NCBI GenBank assembly: GCA_964620345.1
Contig: CAZUHK010000073.1
Location: 1 to 14,020 of the forward strand
Direction of reading: 5' to 3'
From: CAZUHK01 sp964620345
GTDB taxonomy: Bacteria; Planctomycetota; Phycisphaerae; Phycisphaerales; Zrk34
Length of the DNA: 14,020 nt
The position numbers were made by a program, and so were the translations under genes. This document shows, one piece after another, positions 1 to 6,160 of the stretch (the stretch's first letter is position 1; every line of letters begins with the position of its first letter). The notes below the pieces were generated by a model, which was not told where the DNA came from, did not search any database, and worked only from the letters and a program-made list of their open reading frames with translations.

Positions 1-74
1 TTGCCAAACAGCGGATAGGCCGCCTCGCGCAGGAAGGCCGCGACCTCCGCCGCCGATCCGAGCCCGCGAAACGC
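1..74. other. Scaffold-end sequence that does not encode the expected SdhA N-terminus
   Basis: SdhA homology begins at about base 75 (LAAAVRIAEAG, frame 3). In this family the residues just before should be the FAD-binding glycine loop, roughly VVGGGLAG. Frame 3 stays open to base 3 but reads SEPAKR there, and neither other forward frame supplies the glycine motif. Read on the minus strand, the stretch gives a protein-like peptide (AAEVAAFLREAAYPLFG). That may be only a GC-rich antisense shadow, or it may be a fragment of another gene joined here by assembly. I infer a chimeric or low-quality scaffold end rather than a real gene structure. Confidence 0.4.
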
Positions 75-1949
75 CTGGCCGCGGCGGTACGGATCGCCGA
101 GGCCGGCGTCGATGTGGACCTGTTCTCCCTCGTGCCGGTCAAGCGATCGCACAGCGTCTGCGCCCAGGGCGGCATCAACGCCTGCACCGAGCCGGTGCGC
201 CAGGAGGGTTTCAGCGAGTGGGATCACTTCGACGAGACGCTCTACGGCGGCGACTTCCTCAACCACCAGCCGCCGGTGTACGAGATGGCCCACTGGGCGC
301 CGCGCGTGATCGAGGTGATGGACCGCATGGGCGTGCCGTTCAATCGCACGGCCGAGGGCAACCTCGACCGGCGCTACTTTGGCGGGTCGCTGCACCGGCG
401 CACGCACTTCGCCGGCGCGTCGACCGGCCAGCAGTTGCTCTACGCACTGGACGAACAGACCCGCCGCTACGAGGCCGCGGGCAAGGTCACCAAGTACGAG
501 TTCTGGGAGTTCCTCTGGCCGGTGCTCGATGCGTCGGGCGTGTGCCGGGGCATCGTCGGCCAGGACATCCGCACGATGGAAATCCGCCCGTTCAAGGCCG
601 ACGCGGTCGTGATGGCGACCGGTGGCTGCGGGGTGATCTTCGGCAAGAGCACCATGTCGGTGATCTGCAACGGCGGCGCGGCCGCGCGCTGCTATCAGGC
701 CGGGGCGTGGCTGGGCAACCCCGAGATGATTCAGGTCCACCCGACCGCGATTCCCGGTGAAGACAAGTGCCGGCTGATGAGCGAATCGGCCCGCGGCGAA
801 GGCGGTCGCGTCTGGGTGCCGGCGGTCAAGGAAGACGGCCAGTGGAAGCCCCACCCCGAGCCCGGCAAAGACCCGCGCCAGATCCCCGATGACCAACGCT
901 GGTACATCCTCGAAGAAAAATACCCCGAGTACAAGAACCTCGTCTCGCGCGACGTGGCGACGCGGGAGATTTTCTTCACCTGTCGCGACGGGTTCGGCGT
1001 GGGCGGGGGGCGCATGGCGTACCTGGACATCACCCACCTGCCGCAGAAGACCAAGGACAAGCTGCACGCGATTTTGGAGATCTACGAGAAGTTCACCGGC
1101 GACGACCCGCGCGAGGTGCCGATGAAGATCTTCCCCGCCGTGCATTACTCCATGGGCGGGCTGTACACGATCTACCAGGACGAAGACCGACCGCCGTGCC
1201 GGGAGTCCGGCGACAAGGGCGAGTTCATCGTCGGCATGGAACACGGTCATCCCAACAACATGATGACCAACGTGCCGGGCCTGTACGCCTTCGGCGAGGT
1301 CAACTACGCCTACCACGGCGCGACGCGGCTGGGGGCCAATGCGCTGCTCAACTGCATCTTCGACGGCATCTTCTGCGGGCCGAGCGTGGTGAACTACGTC
1401 CGCGACCTGGAGGCCGCCGCGGCCGAGGTCGACGACGCGGTGTTCGACGCGGTCGTCGAGCAGGAGACGGCCAAGCAGAAGCGGCTGATCGAAGCGACCG
1501 GCGGCGAGAACCCCTACGCCATCCACCAGGAGATGGGCGAGTGGATGACCGACTACTGCACGGTGATCCGCGATGAACAGGGGCTGACCAAGCTGCGGCA
1601 GCGCGTGGACCAGTGGAAGCAGCGCTACGCCAACTGCTCGCTGGCCGACACCGGCATGTGGACCAACCAGAACCTGAGCTTTACCCGGGCGCTGGGCGAC
1701 ATGATCAAGTATGCCGACGCGGTGGTCGAAGCGAGCATCGAGCGCAAGGAATCGCGCGGCAGCCACTACCGGCCGGACTACCCCGATCGCAACGATGAGC
1801 GGTTTATGAAGACCACGCTGGCCAAGTACGACGCGGCGAACGACAAGCCGATGCTGGAGTACGAGGACGTGCCCACGCCGATGGTCGAGCCGCGGGCGCG
1901 GACCTACGGCAAGAGCAGCAAGAAGGCCGAGCCCGCGGCGTCGAAGTGA
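75..1949 (+). CDS. sdhA: Succinate dehydrogenase/fumarate reductase flavoprotein subunit (5' partial)
   Basis: This is the FAD-carrying catalytic subunit of complex II, which interconverts succinate and fumarate at the inner membrane. The motif KRSHSVCAQGGIN contains the histidine that normally carries covalent FAD (codon 150-152). YGGDFL and HPTAIPG follow, then SARGEGGRVWVP with the active-site arginine region. Near the C-terminal half are HYSMGGLYTIY and the FAD-contacting GLYAFGEVNYAYHGATRLGANALLN. The 611 residues after the GTG at 114, together with the insertion between RGEGG and the HYSMGG motif, fit the long Bacteroidetes/Wolinella/Bacillus-like class rather than the E. coli type. The GTG at 114 is not the true start, because homology extends back to about base 75. 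The reading frame is open to base 3, but the glycine loop of the FAD site is missing. sdhB follows after 50 bases. A cytochrome b subunit gene would be expected upstream, outside the window. Confidence 0.95.
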   Translation: MAAAVRIAEAGVDVDLFSLVPVKRSHSVCAQGGINACTEPVRQEGFSEWDHFDETLYGGDFLNHQPPVYEMAHWAPRVIEVMDRMGVPFNRTAEGNLDRRYFGGSLHRRTHFAGASTGQQLLYALDEQTRRYEAAGKVTKYEFWEFLWPVLDASGVCRGIVGQDIRTMEIRPFKADAVVMATGGCGVIFGKSTMSVICNGGAAARCYQAGAWLGNPEMIQVHPTAIPGEDKCRLMSESARGEGGRVWVPAVKEDGQWKPHPEPGKDPRQIPDDQRWYILEEKYPEYKNLVSRDVATREIFFTCRDGFGVGGGRMAYLDITHLPQKTKDKLHAILEIYEKFTGDDPREVPMKIFPAVHYSMGGLYTIYQDEDRPPCRESGDKGEFIVGMEHGHPNNMMTNVPGLYAFGEVNYAYHGATRLGANALLNCIFDGIFCGPSVVNYVRDLEAAAAEVDDAVFDAVVEQETAKQKRLIEATGGENPYAIHQEMGEWMTDYCTVIRDEQGLTKLRQRVDQWKQRYANCSLADTGMWTNQNLSFTRALGDMIKYADAVVEASIERKESRGSHYRPDYPDRNDERFMKTTLAKYDAANDKPMLEYEDVPTPMVEPRARTYGKSSKKAEPAASK

Positions 1950-1999
1950 GAAACGTTTAGCGGTCGATCGAAGATCGAAGCTCGTGAAGGAATCCGCCC

Positions 2000-2773
2000 A
2001 TGATCGCCCCCGCCAAGCCAACATCGTTCCGCGTGTGTGTCAAGCGCCAGGACACCCCCGACGCCGCGGCGTACTGGGAGCAGTTCGAGCTGGAATACAA
2101 GCCCGGCATGAACGTCATCAGCGCGCTGCAGGCGATCGCGGCCAGCCCCGTGACCATCGACGGCAAGAAGACCACGCCCATCGTTTACATGGCCGCGTGC
2201 CTCGAAGAGGTGTGCGGCTCGTGTACCGCACTGGTCAACGGCAAGTGCTGCCAGATGTGCTCGCAACTGATCGACGATCACCTGGGCGAAGACAACACCA
2301 TCACGCTGGAGCCGATGAGCAAGTTTCCGGTCGTTCGTGACCTGATGGTCGATCGCACGCGGCTGTTTGACGACCTCAAGGAAATCCAGGGCTGGGTGCC
2401 GATCGACGGCACGTACTCGCTGGGCCCGGGCCCCAAGGAGAAGCCGGCCGACGCGGCGCGGCGCTACGAGCTGAGCCGCTGCATGAGCTGCGGCTGCTGC
2501 CTGGAAGTCTGCCCGCAGTACACGAAGGACAACCACTTCGTCGGCGCCGCGGTGATCAGCCAGGTCGAATACTTCAACGCCCACGCGACCGGCGCCGAGC
2601 TGGGCGACGAACGGTTGGCCGTGATGGAGCAGGCCGGCGGCGTGAGCGACTGCGGCAACGCGCAGAACTGCGTCAAGGCCTGCCCCAAGGAAATCCCGCT
2701 GACCGAGTCCATCGCGCGCGTCGGCCGAGCCACCACGGTCCACGCGATCCGCAAGTTCTTCACGGGAAAGTGA
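2000..2773 (+). CDS. sdhB: Succinate dehydrogenase/fumarate reductase iron-sulfur subunit
   Basis: This 257-residue subunit passes electrons from the SdhA flavin through three iron-sulfur clusters to the membrane quinone site. The N-terminal ferredoxin domain has CLEEVCGSC (C67, C72, C75) plus C83/C84 for the [2Fe-2S] cluster. The C-terminal domain has CMSCGCCLEVCP (C161, C164, C167, C171) and CGNAQNCVKACP (C218, C224, C228), the ligand set for [4Fe-4S] and [3Fe-4S] clusters. All expected cysteines are present and the length is normal. The ATG at 2000 has a GAAGGA Shine-Dalgarno sequence at 1986-1991. It follows sdhA by 50 bases with no visible promoter, so the two are presumably co-transcribed. 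The gene converges on the sulfatase. Confidence 0.96.
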   Translation: MIAPAKPTSFRVCVKRQDTPDAAAYWEQFELEYKPGMNVISALQAIAASPVTIDGKKTTPIVYMAACLEEVCGSCTALVNGKCCQMCSQLIDDHLGEDNTITLEPMSKFPVVRDLMVDRTRLFDDLKEIQGWVPIDGTYSLGPGPKEKPADAARRYELSRCMSCGCCLEVCPQYTKDNHFVGAAVISQVEYFNAHATGAELGDERLAVMEQAGGVSDCGNAQNCVKACPKEIPLTESIARVGRATTVHAIRKFFTGK

Positions 2774-2781
2774 TTTGACCG

Positions 2782-2801
2782 GCGGCGGGTCGGCACGCCG
2801 C
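2782..2801. terminator. Weak GC hairpin between converging sdhB and sulfatase
   Basis: GCGGCG at 2782-2787 can pair with CGCCGC at 2796-2801 across an 8-base loop, inside the 67-base gap between the two converging stop codons. No T-run follows on either strand. It could act as a bidirectional pause or termination hairpin, but chance pairing in GC-rich DNA is also possible. Confidence 0.2.
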
Positions 2802-2840
2802 GCCGCGCAGCGGTCTGCAATCGCCCGCTGAACGCCACCG

Positions 2841-4232
2841 TCAATACGGATGGGTTCGCGGCGGAAGATCATCCTCGGCATTTATCAGTCGCGTGAGCAA
2901 GCGCTGTCGCATCGCGGCCAGGTCGTCGGCGTAGGCCGGGTCGGTCGCCTTGTCGTTCGCCGGCGACTCGGCGTGATCGAGCGCCAGGTCGGACAACCGC
3001 TCACGCCCATCGTGGTGCAGGTGATACTTGAACCGCGCGGTCCGCAGCGTCTTGATCGCATTGCCGCGGTCGACTTGGCGATGCTCGGTCAACACATCCT
3101 CGCGACAGGCCTCTGACTCGCCGCGCCAGACCGTGGCCATGTCGCGTCCCTTCACGCCGTGGGGAATGTCCACGCCGCACAAGCTCAGCAGCGTGGGCAT
3201 CAGGTCGATCGCCTCGGTCAGTCCCGCGACGCGCCGCCCGCCGCCCAGCCCGCCGGGCCAGCGCGCCAGCACCGGCACGCGGGTGATCGCATCGTGGTTC
3301 CAAGGCCCTTTGCCGATGTGACCGTGGTCGCCCAGCGAGTCGCCGTGGTCGGAGGTGAACACCACGATCGTCTCGCGATCGCTGCCATCGCGCTGTAGTG
3401 CGTCGAGCAGCCGGCCCACGCACGCATCGATGTGGCTGACCATGGCGTAGAAGTGCCGGCGCACCTGCCGCCACCATTCGGGCCGGCGGTGCTCGAACAT
3501 CTCCCGCTCTTGCTCGCTGTCGCCCATCGTCGGCAGGGGCATGTCGGCCTCGTCGTACAGATCGAGAAACTCCGCCGGCGGGTTCATCGGCGGGTGCGGG
3601 TTGTAAAAACCCATCGTCAGAAACAGCGGCCGGCTCCGGTCCCGCCGCTCGATGAATGCGAGCGCGTGCTTGGTGATCCAGTCGGGGTGGCTGAACTGCG
3701 TGGGCGCGCCGAACGTCCACATCTCATCATGCCCCTCGCGGTCCGGCGGGTTGCCCACACGGCTGGCGTCCACGTGCTGCGGCGCGACGGTGTTGACCCA
3801 CTTGATGTACGCATCGTCGTAACAGCCCGGCTCGTCGGACAGCAGGTTCACATCGTAGCCGTAGCCGGCGTAGTCCAGGTCATTGCGGCCGTGGTCGCGG
3901 CCACTGTGCGGCTGGAAGTGCAGCTTGCCGACGTTCACCGTGCGATACCCCCCGGCGCTGAATGCGTGGGCCAGCGTCACCTCGTGCCGGCCCAGAGCCA
4001 CGCCGTTGCAACGCACGCCGTGGTTCTGCGGGTACCGCCCGGTCCATATGCTCGCGCGGCTGGGCATGCAGGTCGGCGCCTGCACGTGGCACTGGTCCAG
4101 CGCCACACCCTCGGCCGCGAGGCGATCGAGGTGCGGCGTGTGCATCACATCGTTGCCGTTGGCCGCGATGTTGTCGTAGCGCAGGTGATCGGTCGTGATG
4201 AAAACAACGTTGGGCTGGCGCGAACGGCTCAT
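2841..4232 (-). CDS. Cys-type sulfatase (formylglycine-dependent)
   Basis: This is a 463-residue alkaline-phosphatase-superfamily sulfatase, predicted to hydrolyse a sulfate ester. C55-M-P-S-R59 (in APTCMPSRASIWTGRYPQNHG from residue 52) is the CxPSR signature whose cysteine is oxidised to formylglycine by a separate maturase. No FGE or anSME gene is in the window. The N-terminal metal site reads TTDHLRYD (D15, H16) where many sulfatases have DD. The second metal site is SDHGDSLGDHG near the C-terminal half, and GHIGKGPWNHD follows it. The start at 4232 was chosen because GGAG (plus-strand 4242-4245) lies 9 bases upstream. An ATG two codons earlier (4238) is only 3 bases from GGAG. No signal peptide is visible, so the protein may be cytoplasmic. 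The D-H variant resembles choline-sulfatase or phosphonate-monoester-hydrolase relatives. The substrate is unknown. Confidence 0.9.
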   Translation of the reverse strand: MSRSRQPNVVFITTDHLRYDNIAANGNDVMHTPHLDRLAAEGVALDQCHVQAPTCMPSRASIWTGRYPQNHGVRCNGVALGRHEVTLAHAFSAGGYRTVNVGKLHFQPHSGRDHGRNDLDYAGYGYDVNLLSDEPGCYDDAYIKWVNTVAPQHVDASRVGNPPDREGHDEMWTFGAPTQFSHPDWITKHALAFIERRDRSRPLFLTMGFYNPHPPMNPPAEFLDLYDEADMPLPTMGDSEQEREMFEHRRPEWWRQVRRHFYAMVSHIDACVGRLLDALQRDGSDRETIVVFTSDHGDSLGDHGHIGKGPWNHDAITRVPVLARWPGGLGGGRRVAGLTEAIDLMPTLLSLCGVDIPHGVKGRDMATVWRGESEACREDVLTEHRQVDRGNAIKTLRTARFKYHLHHDGRERLSDLALDHAESPANDKATDPAYADDLAAMRQRLLTRLINAEDDLPPRTHPY

Positions 4233-4253
4233 GGGCATGATCTCCGTGCCGCG

Positions 4254-4282
4254 GTGATAGCCCGCCCGACTTTGAGTTGCAA
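4254..4282 (-). promoter_or_regulatory. -35/-10 promoter of the sulfatase gene
   Basis: On the minus strand, TTGCAA (plus 4277-4282) and TATCAC (plus 4254-4259) are separated by exactly 17 bases. They are 4/6 and 4/6 matches to the sigma-70 boxes. Transcription would start near 4247, just before the GGAG ribosome-binding site at 4242-4245 and the ATG at 4232. Positions and spacing are coherent; activity is inferred. Confidence 0.5.
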
Positions 4283-4375
4283 CCGTGCCCGCCGGTGGGT
4301 GGTTCAGCGATCCAAGCGGCATTCGCACACATGACCCACGCCGCCGGCCCGTACGAATCGGCCAGAGGGGTGAGG

Positions 4376-4381
4376 TAAACT
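4376..4381 (+). promoter_or_regulatory. TAAACT -10 element, probable leaderless start of the MerR-like gene
   Basis: TAAACT fits the TANNNT form of a bacterial -10 box and ends 9 bases before the ATG at 4391, so transcription would begin at or within a few bases of the start codon. The only purine-rich site (GAGG, 4372-4375) is too far upstream for normal Shine-Dalgarno use. No good -35 is seen. Confidence 0.4.
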
Positions 4382-4390
4382 GGTCCAACG

Positions 4391-4642
4391 ATGGCCGGCT
4401 CATCCCCCAAGGCGCGAAGCAAACTGCGGCGGCTTTCCGCCGCCGCCGCCGCGTCGGGCGTCAGCCCCGCGCAACTGCAACACTACTGTTACATGCAGGT
4501 CATCAGGCCGCGCCACCACTCCGAAGCCGGCCAGCGGCTGTTCGACGCCGCGGACGTAAAGCGCATCCGCATGGTCAAGCTGCTCAACGACTCGGGCTAC
4601 CCCCTGCGCGAAATCCGCGAGATCTTCATCGAGCGCCGCTGA
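4391..4642 (+). CDS. Small MerR-like helix-turn-helix protein
   Basis: This 83-residue protein consists of a basic N-terminal tail (1-14) followed by a MerR-type winged-helix DNA-binding domain. Residues 22-32 (SGVSPAQLQHY) match the recognition helix-turn-helix, usually written TGVSPQTLRYY. HSEAGQRLFDAADVKRIRMVKLL (from residue 43) matches the wing and the following helix, and GYPLREIREIF (69-79) matches the last MerR helix. It ends there, without the long dimerisation helix or effector domain of a full MerR regulator (about 120-150 residues). The expected MerR arginine in RYY is replaced by H31. It is divergent from the sulfatase (158 bases between starts) and tail to tail with the ExbB-like gene (9 bases). 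A regulatory link with the sulfatase is possible but unproven. Confidence 0.8.
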   Translation: MAGSSPKARSKLRRLSAAAAASGVSPAQLQHYCYMQVIRPRHHSEAGQRLFDAADVKRIRMVKLLNDSGYPLREIREIFIERR

Positions 4643-4651
4643 ACGGCGAGG

Positions 4652-5302
4652 TCAATCCTCACTGCCCGGCAGGGGCTTGTACTGCCCGCCGGCGGCTTCG
4701 GTGCGCCGGGCCGCGGCGATCAGTGATTCCATGCGGCCCAAGGTCCGTTCGATCTGCGCGCGAAACGCGTTGTACGGAAACAGCACGATCAACGCCACCA
4801 CCAGCCCGGCGACCGTCGTCAGCAGCGCCTCGCCGATCTCCGCGCCGATCTTGTCCGGGTCGCTGGCCAGCGATGTGTCGCCCATCAGGTTGAACGCGCC
4901 GATGATGCCCGTCACCGTGCCCAGGATGCCCAGCATCGGCGCGGCGGTGATGATCGTGCCCAGCGTAGGCATGAACCGGTCCATCCGAGGCCGCTGTCGC
5001 TCGACCGCCTCGGTCGCCACCGCGTCGCTGGCGCCCTCGGTCAACAGGGCCTCGATGAGTCGGCCGTACACGCTGCGGCTGGACTCGACCAGCGCTCGCG
5101 CCGCCGGCTCGTTGCCCTCGCGCAGGTGCCGGGCGATCTGGCGAAGCTTGTCGGTGTGCCACGGGCCGTTGGTCGCGATCCAGAACCAGCACCGCTCGAA
5201 AATCATCGCGACCGACACCATGCTCAGCACCAGCAGCGGCCACATGACCCAGCCGCCGCGGTCGATCAGCTCACCGAGAGATTGATAAATCGCCTCAAGC
5301 AT
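4652..5302 (-). CDS. MotA/TolQ/ExbB-family proton channel protein
   Basis: This 216-residue inner-membrane protein has the three-helix layout of ExbB/TolQ, which with ExbD/TolR uses the proton gradient to energise outer-membrane processes. Predicted membrane segments are about 18-37 (WVMWPLLVLSMVSVAMIF), 114-137 (in APMLGILGTVTGIIGAF, the most conserved family stretch) and 157-178 (LTTVAGLVVALIVLFPYNAF). The cytoplasmic region between the first and second helices is about 75 residues long. A further in-frame start lies upstream, but the ATG at 5302 gives the normal N-terminus. No ExbD/TolR-like gene is adjacent: the next gene downstream is the convergent MerR-like gene. The protein is therefore a solitary channel subunit here, or its partner lies elsewhere. 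It is divergent from the methyltransferase gene with 89 bases between starts. Confidence 0.9.
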   Translation of the reverse strand: MLEAIYQSLGELIDRGGWVMWPLLVLSMVSVAMIFERCWFWIATNGPWHTDKLRQIARHLREGNEPAARALVESSRSVYGRLIEALLTEGASDAVATEAVERQRPRMDRFMPTLGTIITAAPMLGILGTVTGIIGAFNLMGDTSLASDPDKIGAEIGEALLTTVAGLVVALIVLFPYNAFRAQIERTLGRMESLIAAARRTEAAGGQYKPLPGSED

Positions 5303-5308
5303 GCGGGC

Positions 5309-5314
5309 ATGATA
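5309..5314 (-). promoter_or_regulatory. TATCAT -10 element before the ExbB-like gene
   Basis: On the minus strand, TATCAT (4 of 6 identical to TATAAT) ends 6 bases before the ATG at 5302, with no Shine-Dalgarno site between. This fits a leaderless transcript. No recognisable -35 lies 16-18 bases upstream. Confidence 0.4.
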
Positions 5315-5378
5315 GACCGCCGCCGCGGCCCACGCATCCCGCCGGCCGCGATGCGCCCCGCGCACGCGCGGCTTGGCC

Positions 5379-5384
5379 TAAACT
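5379..5384 (+). promoter_or_regulatory. TAAACT -10 element before the bacillithiol operon
   Basis: This is the same hexamer as before the MerR-like gene. It ends 7 bases before the ATG at 5392, with no Shine-Dalgarno site. It is probably the leaderless promoter of the methyltransferase-bsh operon, facing away from the ExbB-like promoter in an 89-base divergent region. Confidence 0.45.
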
Positions 5385-5391
5385 GTTGTTC

Positions 5392-6160
5392 ATGCAGGTT
5401 CCCGCTCCCGCGAACGGTTCGAGCAGCGCCCAGCCGTGGTACCACAGCGCCTTCGATGCGCTGTACCCGCTGTTGTACGCCCACCGCGACGACGCCTCGG
5501 CGGCGCAGGAGATCGAGCAGTTGGTCGAGACGCTCGACATCCCCGCCGGCATCGCGGCGCTGGACATCGCCTGCGGGGCCGGCCGGCACCTGCGCGCGAT
5601 GCTCGACGCGGGGCTCGATGCGTTCGGCATCGACCTGTCGGCGGCATTGCTCAAGCGCGCCGTTGACGAGCGCGGCCTGCGGGGCCGCCTCGCGCGGGCC
5701 GACGTGCGCACGCTGCCGGTCGCCGCGCGGTTCGATGTCGCGTTCAACCTGTTCACCAGCTTCGGCTACTTCGACAACGAGGCCGACAACCACCGCGCGA
5801 TGCGTCGCATGATCGGCACGCTGCGGCCCGGCGGGCGCTTCGTGATCGACCACGCCCACGCCGACCACGTCCGCGAACACCTCGTGNNNNNNNNNNCACA
5901 CCGAGCAATGCGTCAACGGCCTGACCGTCATCGCCGACCGCCGCATCGAAGATCGCCGCGTCGTCAAGCACATGACCATCCACCGTGACGACGGGCCGAG
6001 CGAACACCTGACCGAGCGCGTCCGTCTCTACCGGCCCGACGAGATGCGCGACTTGCTCGAAACATCGGGCGTTCGCGTCGACGGCGTGTTCGGCGATTTC
6101 GACGGCTCGCCGCTTGTCGCCCGGGCCAGTCGCATGATCTGTACCGGGGTGCGCGCATGA
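5392..6160 (+). CDS. SAM-dependent class I methyltransferase, candidate N-methyl-bacillithiol synthase
   Basis: This is a Rossmann-fold methyltransferase: 165 codons before the N-run, 87 after it, plus the unsequenced part. Motif I is LDIACGAGRHLRAML, with the acidic end of strand beta-2 in FGIDLS. A motif IV-like stretch (FDVAFNLFTSFGYFD) and a post-motif (LRPGGRFVIDHAH) follow. After the gap the frame moves from frame 1 to frame 2, giving NGLTVIADRRIEDRRVV and ending RMICTGVRA; the shift only reflects the arbitrary ten N. The ATG at 5392 is preferred to the TTG at 5386 because of TAAACT 7 bases upstream. Its stop overlaps the bshC start as ATGA, so the genes are translationally coupled. In Chlorobaculum tepidum a SAM methyltransferase (NmbA, CT1040) makes N-methyl-bacillithiol. 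Family and context fit that role here, but the substrate is inferred. Confidence 0.85.
5887..5896. other. Assembly gap (10 N) in the methyltransferase gene
   Basis: Ten N break the coding frame between LRPGGRFVIDHAH and the C-terminal beta-sheet region. Coding resumes exactly at 5897 in another frame with good homology, so the gap length is nominal and the gene is probably intact. Confidence 0.95.

Noticed and set aside
1904..2881. 325-codon minus-strand open frame opposite sdhB
   Set aside because: It covers the whole of sdhB, whose cysteine motifs are unambiguous. It is a composition shadow.
3432..4334. 300-codon plus-strand open frame opposite the sulfatase
   Set aside because: It is low-complexity, rich in Arg/Val/His, and antisense to a clear sulfatase.
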